A DNA stretch of 7,605 nucleotides from Candidatus Rhabdochlamydia sp. (GCA_030043815.1 JASHWX010000016.1:1-7605), one strand, 5' to 3'. Counted from the first letter of the stretch, positions 1-6,390 are shown. Notes: a model not told the origin generated them from the sequence alone. Translations and numbers: made by a program.

Positions 1-336
1 GGGATCGATTATAACTTGTACGACGAACAGGGAAATTTCGTTTGCACAATCAAAATCGCTCATGGTAAAAACGCAAAAAGAGAAGTCGTGGCATTTAGCG
101 TTCACAAAACTGAAAAGAAGTTTATACCCAAACAACTTGAAAAATTGGGAATTTGGCAAGGACGTCGCCCTGAATTTGAGCCAGGCGAAGCCGGCGCCGA
201 AGCAGCTCAACTTGAACAAGTTGAGCGATGCAGGCGGGTCTCAAATTCAGCGGCTGACGACGCAGCCAAAAACCAATTTTTCAGGTTGTTTGGGTATAAG
301 GAAAGAGGATTAAAATGGCCTCCAAAAAAGAATTAA
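1..336 (+). CDS. Probable toxin-like partner of HicB-like gene, 5'-truncated by window, carrying an in-frame palindromic insertion
   Basis: The reading frame is open from base 1, so the true start lies upstream; the TTG at 16 is only the first start-like codon in the window. The visible N-terminal part (YDEQGNFVCTIKIAHGKN) has an HG-containing beta-strand pattern that loosely recalls HicA-type toxins, which usually precede their antitoxin. That family call is weak. Residues 37-94, counted from the TTG, are encoded by the palindromic element at 122-299. They are GC-rich, Ala/Glu/Arg-rich and unlike the flanks. Removing 174 nt (125-298) joins KTEKKF directly to KERGLKWPPKKN in frame. The gene overlaps the downstream antitoxin-like gene by 22 nt, which suggests translational coupling. 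Whether the extended protein is still functional cannot be told from sequence. It could instead be a small protein of another family. Confidence 0.5.
   Translation, partial: GIDYNLYDEQGNFVCTIKIAHGKNAKREVVAFSVHKTEKKFIPKQLEKLGIWQGRRPEFEPGEAGAEAAQLEQVERCRRVSNSAADDAAKNQFFRLFGYKERGLKWPPKKN
122..299. mobile_element. Palindromic MITE-like element inserted in a coding region
   Basis: The outer 27 nt (122-148 and 273-299) are reverse complements with a single difference, T138 opposite G284, which would still pair as G-U in RNA. Moving inward, TTTGGC (152-157) meets its partner near 264-269. An 11-bp perfect pair follows (170-180 with 240-250, CTGAATTTGAG). The apex is a 9-bp hairpin (205-213 with 218-226) with a GAAC loop. 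The whole 178 nt is therefore one long foldback. The termini read TTATACCC and GGGTATAA, consistent with insertion at a TA (or TATA) target. The core at 181-240 is about 63% GC, against about 35% in the neighbouring gene. No transposase is encoded, so mobility would have to be supplied in trans. The in-frame, stop-free insertion resembles Rickettsia palindromic elements in behaviour; homology to them is not claimed. Confidence 0.8.
205..226. repeat. Apex hairpin of the palindromic element
   Basis: A 9-bp perfect stem (GCTCAACTT / AAGTTGAGC) encloses a GAAC loop at the centre of the 122-299 foldback. It would form the tip of the structure in single-stranded DNA or RNA. Confidence 0.8.
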
Positions 337-716
337 GAAAACATTTAAAGCTCGCATTAGAAGAAATTGGAGAAATTAAACCCTGGTATGATAAAAAATT
401 TCATGCCTGGATTTTCGCCCATCCTCATTATCCTGTTGAATACGCGGGTGATACTGAAGAAGATGTCATCAGAAATTATCCTCTTTATTTACGTGAGTTT
501 TTAAAACATCGCCTTGAAGGGAAATTGAGTCCCCTCGAAGAAAAAAAGACAAAAGGCCGTGGAGGAAAAAGAATGGGGGCAGGCCGACCAAAAGGAACTA
601 AAAAAGAACGCAAGCGACGTATTTATATTCCCGTAGATATTGCTGATTGGTTCCAGGAGCACCCTTCTCAATCAATCCCATCAGTCCGCAAACTAATCGC
701 TAGGATCAAGCATTAA
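315..716 (+). CDS. HicB-like antitoxin / DNA-binding protein with GAGRPKG motif
   Basis: This encodes a 133-aa basic protein. Residues 22-70 follow the pattern of the HicB-like antitoxin fold: an aromatic strand (WYDKKFHAWIF, 24-34), a Pro-rich turn, then GDTEEDVIRN (45-54) leading into a helix. A linker with GGKRMGAGRPKG (83-94) resembles the AT-hook-like motif of many small plasmid and phage DNA-binding proteins. The C-terminus (RIYIPVDIADWF, 102-113, then a helix) looks like a ribbon-helix-helix-type strand-helix unit. The ATG at 315 is preceded by GAGGA (305-309) with 5-nt spacing, a good ribosome-binding site. By analogy with HicAB the protein would neutralise the upstream partner and autorepress the operon; this is inference. 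Local GC is about 35%, lower than in valS downstream, consistent with an accessory gene. Confidence 0.6.
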   Translation: MASKKELRKHLKLALEEIGEIKPWYDKKFHAWIFAHPHYPVEYAGDTEEDVIRNYPLYLREFLKHRLEGKLSPLEEKKTKGRGGKRMGAGRPKGTKKERKRRIYIPVDIADWFQEHPSQSIPSVRKLIARIKH

Positions 717-746
717 TTGCACTTTACCCCATCACTTTGCTATTCT
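717..746 (+). promoter_or_regulatory. Candidate valS promoter, possibly giving a leaderless mRNA
   Basis: TTGCAC (717-722) and TATTCT (741-746) are separated by 18 nt. A start site about 7 nt after the -10 would fall at or next to the valS ATG (755). No Shine-Dalgarno sequence is visible between 723 and 754. Confidence 0.35.
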
Positions 747-754
747 TTAAGTCA

Positions 755-3586
755 ATGAACGAACAGCAGCTGCCCAAAGCATACACGCCCAAAGACGTCG
801 AAGATAAGTGGTATCAGTTCTGGGAAGAAAAAGGATTTTTCCGTGCCGATAGCCACTCGGATAAGCCTTCTTACTGCATTTCCATCCCTCCCCCTAATGT
901 CACCGGTGTTTTGCACATGGGACATGCATTGGTCGACACTTTGCAAGATGTGCTCATCCGCTGGAAGCGGATGTCGGGATTCGAAACGCTGTGGGTCCCA
1001 GGGACAGACCACGCAGGAATTGCCACCCAAACTGTCGTGGAGCGGCATTTGATGGCGACGACGGGAAAGCGGCGAAAAGATTTTTCGCGTGAAGAATTTC
1101 TTAAACACGTTTGGGCTTGGAAGGAAATGAGCGAAACTCAAATCTTGGCCCAGCTCAAAAAAGTCGGCTGCTCATGCGATTGGTCTCGGCTATCTTTCAC
1201 TATGGACGAGAAGCGCAATCGCGCTGTCCGCACGATGTTTAAAAAGATGTTCGACGCCAAACTCATCTATCGCGGCGACTATCTCGTCAATTGGGACCCC
1301 GTGACCCAGACGGCGCTTGCCGACGATGAGGTCGAGTACGAAGAGAAAGATTCTTTTCTGTGGTATTTCCGCTATCCCCTTGCCGATAAAGGCGGCAGCA
1401 TCGTCATCGCGACGACACGCCCCGAGACCATGCTCGGCGACACAGCGATCGCTGTCTCTTTGACAGATGACCGCTACCAAGAATTAATCGGCCATGCTGT
1501 GCTTCACCCGATCACACAAAAGCGGATCCCCATCATCGCCGATCGATTTGTCGATCCCGCCTTCGGGACAGGCGCTGTCAAAATCACTCCGGCCCATGAT
1601 CCCAACGACTATGAGATGGGGCTTAACCACAAGCTCGAGTTCATCAATATTTTAACCCCCGATGGCAAAATTAACGAAAATGGGGGCGCCTACGCCGGCA
1701 TGACTAAAGAAGACGCGCGCGAAGCCATCGTCGCCGCAATGAAAGAGCGCGGCCTTTTGATTAAAATCGAGCCCCACAAACACCGCGTCGGCATTTCTTA
1801 CCGCTCAAAAGCTGTCATTGAACCCTATCTCTCCAAGCAGTGGTTTGTCCGCATGACCGGGTTCAAACAGCAACTCCGCTCCGCAGTCGAAGAGAAAAGA
1901 GTCATCCTCATTCCCTCCAACTGGGAAAACACTTATTTTCATTGGATCGACAACTTGCGCGACTGGTGCATTTCCCGCCAGCTCTGGTGGGGGCATCGCA
2001 TTCCCATCTGGTATCGCAAAGATAGCCCCGACACGATGATTTGTTATGACGGCCCTGACATGCCACCCGAAGTCCAAGCAGATCCCGATGCCTGGGCACA
2101 AGATGAAGATGTGCTCGACACCTGGTTTTCCTCGTCGCTTTGGCCCTTTAGCATCTTAGGATGGCCCGATAAGACGGACGACATGAAAAAATTCTACCCC
2201 AATTCCACGCTTATCACAGGCCACGACATTCTTTTCTTTTGGGTCGCGCGGATGATCTTGATGGGAGAATACGCCCTCGGCAAGCCCCCCTTTCACGAGA
2301 CATTCTTACACGGGCTCATCTACGGAAAATCATACTGGCGCTATCTAAGAGACGGCTCTATCGCCTATGTCAGCTCGAGCGAAAGGCTAAACTACGATCT
2401 CGGTCAGCCTGTTCCCCCTGAAGTGCATGCCAAGTGGGAAAAGATGTCCAAATCGAAGGGCAACATCATCGATCCCCTTGAAATCATCGACACCTACGGC
2501 ACCGATGCCATGCGCATGGGCCTTTGCGCCAGCGCAACCCATGCGCGCCAGATCGACCTCGACCGCCGACGGTTTGAAGAGTTTAAGAACTTCATTAATA
2601 AAATTTGGAACGGCGCACGCTTTGTCTTCATGAACATCGAGACCCTTGAGCCTAAGACATTCGCTGAAGGGCTCGACCTCGCAAATCTCGCCCTTGAAGA
2701 CCGCTGGATCCTCTCCCTGCTCAACCGTACAATCCAAGAAGTCGACAAGCATCTTTTCGATTACGCCTTCGACCGCGCCGCCATGACAGCCTACGATTTC
2801 TTCTGGAAAGAGTTCTGCGCCTATTATGTCGAGCTCGTCAAACCCATCCTCTTCGGAAAGCAAGGCGATGCCGCACAAAAAGCCACCAAGCAGAAGATCC
2901 TGTGCATCATCCTGTGCAACACCTTGCGCCTCATGCATCCCATGGCGCCATTCATCACTGAAGAACTATTCCAGATGCTTAAAATAAAGCTATCAGGGTT
3001 AAAAGCCGAAACCGACCCTTACACCATGGAGACGATTGCCGCGTTGAACAGAGAAGCCTGCATCGTCGCCCCCTATCCCAAAGTCATCCGCACAGAAGAC
3101 ATCAACCCCGAGATCGAAACAACCTTTGCCTTTTTAGACGATGTCGTCCGCACGATTCGCAATATCCGCGCTGAGATGCAGCTTCCTCCTGGGACTGCAA
3201 CCGATGTGTTCATCCATTCTGAACCCAATGATCCCCATCGCCACCTTGTCGAAAGCAACCAAGGGATCATCCACGCCCTTGTACGCATCCAAAAGATGAG
3301 TTTTTCACGCGAAGAAAAGATCGCGCAATTGAGCGCCAGCTCGCTTGTCGGCAATTTAAAGCTCATCATCCCGCTCCCTCAAGAATTCAAGGAAAAAGAA
3401 AAGTTGCGCCTCCTTAAAGAGCGGGACAAATACATCGCCCAGCAAAACAGCCTGAGAGGACAATTGGCGAACACCGCCTTCTTAGAAAAAGCCCCTCCTC
3501 AACTCATCGAGAAGCTGAAAAACACTCTTTTGCAAACAGAAAAAGAGCTCAATGAGACCATGCGCAAGATGGAAGAGCTAGAATAA
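755..3586 (+). CDS. valS: Valyl-tRNA synthetase
   Basis: This cytoplasmic class I aminoacyl-tRNA synthetase charges tRNA-Val with valine. The protein is 943 aa from the ATG at 755, near the usual 880-950 aa. The TTG at 737 would only add six residues unlike the family and has no ribosome-binding site. The HIGH motif is HMGH (54-57), within PPPNVTGVLHMGH. The CP1 editing domain shows TTRPETMLGDTA (220-231) and ITPAHDPNDYEMG (277-289), the region that clears mischarged threonine. DWCISRQLWWGHRIPIW (403-419) and DVLDTWFSSSLWPF (452-465) mark the catalytic core. KMSKSKGN is at 563-570. About 35-40 residues (roughly 522-560) lie between HGLI and KMSKS where E. coli ValS has only a few; I believe chlamydial ValS shares this. 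The C-terminus (about 880-943) is the charged coiled-coil arm of ValS. All key motifs are intact. Convergent with the next gene. Confidence 0.98.
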   Translation: MNEQQLPKAYTPKDVEDKWYQFWEEKGFFRADSHSDKPSYCISIPPPNVTGVLHMGHALVDTLQDVLIRWKRMSGFETLWVPGTDHAGIATQTVVERHLMATTGKRRKDFSREEFLKHVWAWKEMSETQILAQLKKVGCSCDWSRLSFTMDEKRNRAVRTMFKKMFDAKLIYRGDYLVNWDPVTQTALADDEVEYEEKDSFLWYFRYPLADKGGSIVIATTRPETMLGDTAIAVSLTDDRYQELIGHAVLHPITQKRIPIIADRFVDPAFGTGAVKITPAHDPNDYEMGLNHKLEFINILTPDGKINENGGAYAGMTKEDAREAIVAAMKERGLLIKIEPHKHRVGISYRSKAVIEPYLSKQWFVRMTGFKQQLRSAVEEKRVILIPSNWENTYFHWIDNLRDWCISRQLWWGHRIPIWYRKDSPDTMICYDGPDMPPEVQADPDAWAQDEDVLDTWFSSSLWPFSILGWPDKTDDMKKFYPNSTLITGHDILFFWVARMILMGEYALGKPPFHETFLHGLIYGKSYWRYLRDGSIAYVSSSERLNYDLGQPVPPEVHAKWEKMSKSKGNIIDPLEIIDTYGTDAMRMGLCASATHARQIDLDRRRFEEFKNFINKIWNGARFVFMNIETLEPKTFAEGLDLANLALEDRWILSLLNRTIQEVDKHLFDYAFDRAAMTAYDFFWKEFCAYYVELVKPILFGKQGDAAQKATKQKILCIILCNTLRLMHPMAPFITEELFQMLKIKLSGLKAETDPYTMETIAALNREACIVAPYPKVIRTEDINPEIETTFAFLDDVVRTIRNIRAEMQLPPGTATDVFIHSEPNDPHRHLVESNQGIIHALVRIQKMSFSREEKIAQLSASSLVGNLKLIIPLPQEFKEKEKLRLLKERDKYIAQQNSLRGQLANTAFLEKAPPQLIEKLKNTLLQTEKELNETMRKMEELE

Positions 3587-3633
3587 TTTTTACTTTGACC
3601 AAGATCAAATCTGCGCCAAAGCCTTTCCTATCC

Positions 3634-4221
3634 TTAGATGTTTTTTGACTGCGGTGGGGTGTTTTTGGCAGAATTGCTCTGTACAATTTTAAGAGCCTCT
3701 TCATAGGGTTCAATTTTAATATTTTTGTATCCATATGGATTGGTTAAATCGTCAGGAGTGTTTTGCTGATAGAAGATTTTATTTTTAGCTTGGAAAACAA
3801 ACGTTACATTATTATCAGCAGTTAAATTCTTTTTTTTTGGATCTCTAAAAGAAATGGCAACACGAACTCGACTCGAGGGAAAGGGGTATTCTCGCAAGAA
3901 CGGCTTAAGTTTTTCATGGGCATTAATGATCTGAATGAATTTTTCCGTGGCTATGACCTCTAATTCTCGAGCTTGTTCTAGAGTCGCACTTCGAAAAGCG
4001 ACTAGCTGCACTGATATTTCTTGCACATCATCGGGCATTGAACCCCCACTCGCCTCGCATGCAAAGTCAAACTCCTTACGCATTTGCTTTAAAAAAGAAG
4101 AAGTAACTTCATCAACATAGTGAGGATAATTATGCGACTCTTTTTTTTTAGCCTCCACTTTCACCCCCATAAACGTAATTAAAATAACTGCAATAAAAAT
4201 ATTAACGCGTTTTGCCATCAT
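3634..4221 (-). CDS. Exported protein of unknown function
   Basis: This encodes a 195-aa protein with a clear Sec signal peptide: MMAKR, a hydrophobic stretch at about 6-20, then KVEA|KKK with likely cleavage after Ala24. The mature part is hydrophilic, with a helical region (about 30-105) containing ATLEQARELEVIATEKF and HEKLKPFLREYPFP, followed by a beta-rich part (RVRVAISFRD, NVTFVFQAKNKIFYQ). No catalytic motif is recognisable. The helix followed by LREYPFP recalls small secreted proteins I associate with environmental chlamydiae, but this is unverified. ATG 4221 is preceded by a strong GGAGGG with 5-6 nt spacing; a second ATG at 4218 is possible. The start overlaps the 3' end of the hydrolase remnant by 20 nt, so this gene was probably the distal member of a two-gene unit. 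GC is about 33% in a sampled line, well below valS. Confidence 0.75.
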   Translation of the reverse strand: MMAKRVNIFIAVILITFMGVKVEAKKKESHNYPHYVDEVTSSFLKQMRKEFDFACEASGGSMPDDVQEISVQLVAFRSATLEQARELEVIATEKFIQIINAHEKLKPFLREYPFPSSRVRVAISFRDPKKKNLTADNNVTFVFQAKNKIFYQQNTPDDLTNPYGYKNIKIEPYEEALKIVQSNSAKNTPPQSKNI

Positions 4222-4498
4222 AAAATCCCTCCAATTCTCTTAACTGCCGTATATAATTATCTTCAGCTATTTTGTACGTCGCACCTAGGCGGGCATGGTC
4301 AGCAAGAAAGCCTGTTTTCTCTGCCAACTTTGAACGACTAGAGACAAACCTGATGTTATATTTTGGATCAAACACGTACTTTAACGCAAACATCCCGGTC
4401 ACAAAATCTTGCCGGGAGTAGATATTTGTCGCGTCGAGGGCATGGCGGCTAGAGAGTGGCGTTGCGGGGCCAAGGCCGAGGCACTGGACATCTCTTTT
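4202..4498 (-). pseudogene. C-terminal remnant, probably of a lipase-like alpha/beta hydrolase
   Basis: The minus frame is open from just after a TAA at 4501-4499 to the stop at 4204-4202, about 98 codons. The only start-like codons are a GTG at 4402 and an ATG at 4393, both without a convincing ribosome-binding site. Coding character extends well upstream of them: the translation includes VQCLGLGPATPLSS, then NIYSRQDFVTGM, NIRFVSSRSK and FLADHARLGATY. A GPA strand, an NxxSxxDxV strand and a late DH before the C-terminal helix match the order of the last strands and catalytic His in lipase-like alpha/beta hydrolases, as I recall it. The GxSxG nucleophile region is absent. I read this as a truncated gene whose N-terminal two thirds are lost. 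The hydrolase assignment is tentative. A short expressed protein from 4402 cannot be excluded. Confidence 0.5.
4227..4232 (-). promoter_or_regulatory. Strong ribosome-binding site for the exported-protein gene
   Basis: The minus strand reads GGAGGG 5 nt before ATG 4221. It lies inside the last codons of the upstream hydrolase remnant, so translation of this gene can still start although the upstream gene is broken. Confidence 0.7.
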
Positions 4499-4505
4499 TT
4501 ACCTT

Positions 4506-4538
4506 AAGTTGCCATTTTTCCAGCAAAAATGGCAACTT
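4506..4538. repeat. Perfect 14-bp inverted repeat, possible bidirectional terminator
   Basis: Arms 4506-4519 (AAGTTGCCATTTTT) and 4525-4538 are perfect reverse complements around a CCAGC loop. It lies between the stop of the OGFr-like gene (4589) and the hydrolase remnant. The stem is AT-rich with T5/A5 next to the loop, and there is no clean T-tract after it on the minus strand, so terminator function is uncertain. It also sits within 10 nt of the point where the remnant's reading frame is cut. Confidence 0.6.
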
Positions 4539-4588
4539 CAATTCCAATGAAATAAATGCAAATTATTTAAATACAATAACTTAGATTA

Positions 4589-5257
4589 TTATCTATAGCT
4601 TCGATTCCAGTGATCGACAGTCGATTGAGGGATTCTTCCCAGGCCCTCGTTTTGAGCGATGTCAAGCATGATCGCATAGAGCGCAAGGCTTTCTCGCGTA
4701 AGGCCGACGAGATTCAAACTGCGCAACATGCGCGAAATCCGCGCAAAGTTGTGCGTGTTCGTGAGGAAATTTTCCAAACGGGGAGCGAAATGAGGGCCGC
4801 GGACAATCAGTCCGCACTCATCGATCCGCAGACCATAAAAAGATAGCATGCGCCGCAAGGAACGCAGCACTTGATTTTTCAAAATGGGATCGTTGCGGAA
4901 TTGTTGGATCGCATTTTGGTCTAGGACAGGGGCGGAAGGGTTGGGGCCGCTTTGGAAATCTGTAGGGAATATCCATTGAATGTAGTTGTGCACTCTTTCT
5001 AATTGATCGTCATCCCAACTTAAAATTTGATCCAGGGTCACACCGTTGTTATTGGGTTCAGCTCCACGATAAAAATTGATGATATTCAGAGATTTCGTCA
5101 TAACATGCGCATTTTGTGTCGGCTGAAAAGCCTCTCTTATCGCATTGAAGATCTTCATCGCCAAGTCATAGATCGCTTGAACTATTTTGTTTGCCCATTC
5201 GCAGGGCAGGCATTGAAAAGCCGCCGCTGGCTGCTGCCCAATTGTTCTAACTGCCAT
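4589..5257 (-). CDS. Opioid growth factor receptor-like (OGFr) domain protein
   Basis: This encodes a 222-aa protein matching the conserved region of OGFr proteins in order. It has NFYRG (61-65), a hydrophobic LDQILSW helix (75-81), LERVHNYIQWIFP (86-98), an F-Q-S-G-PNPSAPVLD turn (101-113), FRNDP (120-124), RRMLSFYGL (135-143) and, near the end, THNFARISRMLRSL (168-181). The LExxHxYIQWxFP and MLxFYG motifs are the family signature. The N-terminal 55 residues contain an amphipathic helix (about 21-44) and no signal peptide. The biochemical role of the bacterial versions is unknown; the eukaryotic receptor binds met-enkephalin and affects growth, which should not be transferred. ATG 5257 is chosen because GAGGA precedes it by 5 nt; an upstream TTG (5281) is less likely. 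Diverges from aroG. An effector role is possible, but no secretion signal is evident. Confidence 0.8.
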   Translation of the reverse strand: MAVRTIGQQPAAAFQCLPCEWANKIVQAIYDLAMKIFNAIREAFQPTQNAHVMTKSLNIINFYRGAEPNNNGVTLDQILSWDDDQLERVHNYIQWIFPTDFQSGPNPSAPVLDQNAIQQFRNDPILKNQVLRSLRRMLSFYGLRIDECGLIVRGPHFAPRLENFLTNTHNFARISRMLRSLNLVGLTRESLALYAIMLDIAQNEGLGRIPQSTVDHWNRSYR

Positions 5258-5260
5258 ATT

Positions 5261-5267
5261 CTTCCTC
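5261..5267 (-). promoter_or_regulatory. Ribosome-binding site fixing the OGFr-like start
   Basis: The minus strand reads GAGGAAG just before ATG 5257. It overlaps codons of the longer TTG-initiated frame, so the 222-aa form is favoured. Confidence 0.6.
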
Positions 5268-5283
5268 AATTTTTTTTTCAAAC

Positions 5284-5312
5284 ATTATAACAAAGTCGGA
5301 AGAAATAAGAAA
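5284..5312 (-). promoter_or_regulatory. Candidate promoter for the OGFr-like gene
   Basis: A perfect TATAAT -10 (minus strand, 5289 to 5284) lies 17 nt after a weak -35, TTTCTT (5312 to 5307). Transcription would begin about 20 nt before the ATG at 5257. Confidence 0.45.
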
Positions 5313-5334
5313 GATAGACAATTTTTTATCAATT

Positions 5335-6390
5335 ATGATACGGTTCTTCAGCATGACAATCATATCGCTTCCCTCTCCCGCTGAAGTTTTTAAGCAATTT
5401 CCGCTCTCTGAAGAAGAGCGGTGTTTTATCGAAGAATCTCGAGAAACGGCAAGGCGCATTGTCCTCGGAAAAGACCCTCGAAAGGCCATGATCGTAGGCC
5501 CTTGCTCCATTCACGATAAAGAGTCGGCATTGGAATACGCCGAACGCTTTAAAGAAATTTCTACAGAAGTGAAGAATTCATGCTTCCTTGTCATGCGCGT
5601 CTATGTCGAAAAACCTAGAACGACAACGGGTTGGAAAGGGCTTCTTTACGATCCTTATCTCGACGGGAGCCATGACATCAAGACGGGGTTGCTGTGGACC
5701 CGCGAGCTGCTCGTCGAACTGGCCCGCATGCGCATTCCCGCTGCGACAGAGTTTGTCGATCCTCTTCCTGCGCTCTATTTTCACGATCTCGTCAGCTGGG
5801 GTTTTATCGGCGCCCGGACCTCCTCTTCGCAGCCCCACCGGCAATTCGCTTCATCGCTCAACATGCCTGTCGGCTTTAAGAACAGTACTGATGGCAATAT
5901 CGACACGGCCATTCATGGGGTTTACTCGGCAAAGACACCCCATGCTTCGATGCACATCGATGAAGAAGGTAAATTATGCGCCATTCAGACAGACGGGAAT
6001 CCCTATTCCCACATTGTTTTAAGAGGAGCAAGCGATTTTACCAATTACGATTCGTCATCGGTGAGGCGCGCGCTCGAAAAATTGAGAAAGTCCCATCTCC
6101 CCGAACGGCTGATGATCGACTGTTCCCATGGAAATTGCCAAAAGCGCTTTGAAAAACAACAAGAAGTCTTCCAATCCGTACTCGAGCAGATTGAAAAGGG
6201 CAACGATCGCATATTGGGGATGATGCTGGAGAGCCATCTCGAAGCCGGCAATCAGCCTCTGCCCGAAGACCCTTCCCTGCTTAAAAAAACCGTCTCGATC
6301 ACAGACCCCTGTTTAGATTGGAATACGACAGCAGAGCTCATTTACTCTGCTCATGGGGCATTTTCTTCGGCGCTCGCAGGCGTTTCTTGA
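5335..6390 (+). CDS. aroG: 3-deoxy-7-phosphoheptulonate (DAHP) synthase, AroFGH type
   Basis: This cytoplasmic enzyme condenses phosphoenolpyruvate with erythrose 4-phosphate, the first step of the shikimate pathway to aromatic amino acids and chorismate. The protein is 351 aa, against about 350 for E. coli AroG, so it is full length. Metal ligands are visible as Cys57 (VGPCSIHD), His265 (DCSHGN), Glu299 (MMLESHLEAGNQ) and Asp324 (SITDPCLDW). The substrate-binding EKPRTTTGWKG (92-102) and GARTSSSQPHR (159-169) are intact. The residue matching AroG Ser180, a feedback site for Phe, is Asn176, and the Pro150 equivalent appears displaced; effector specificity may differ. A second ATG at 5353 would give 345 aa; neither start has a good Shine-Dalgarno sequence. 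The 3' end overlaps the convergent lipoprotein gene by 40 nt. Confidence 0.95.
   Translation: MIRFFSMTIISLPSPAEVFKQFPLSEEERCFIEESRETARRIVLGKDPRKAMIVGPCSIHDKESALEYAERFKEISTEVKNSCFLVMRVYVEKPRTTTGWKGLLYDPYLDGSHDIKTGLLWTRELLVELARMRIPAATEFVDPLPALYFHDLVSWGFIGARTSSSQPHRQFASSLNMPVGFKNSTDGNIDTAIHGVYSAKTPHASMHIDEEGKLCAIQTDGNPYSHIVLRGASDFTNYDSSSVRRALEKLRKSHLPERLMIDCSHGNCQKRFEKQQEVFQSVLEQIEKGNDRILGMMLESHLEAGNQPLPEDPSLLKKTVSITDPCLDWNTTAELIYSAHGAFSSALAGVS

Noticed and set aside
62..313. 83-codon second + frame across the palindromic element
   Set aside because: Its first part has lost the toxin-like reading and its length comes from the element being open in two frames. It stays possible as the ancestral end only under the TATA target model.
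2387..2938. 183-codon open frame on the minus strand inside valS
   Set aside because: It is antisense to highly conserved ValS sequence with KMSKS in the opposite frame. Its openness follows from GC-rich codon usage, and it has no ribosome-binding site or recognisable domain.
3587..3633. Terminator between valS and the convergent exported-protein gene
   Set aside because: Only a 5-bp TTTGA/TCAAA stem (3597-3613) is visible, without a T-tract.
5588..6022. 144-codon + frame inside aroG
   Set aside because: It lies in another frame of an intact DAHP synthase and has no family resemblance.
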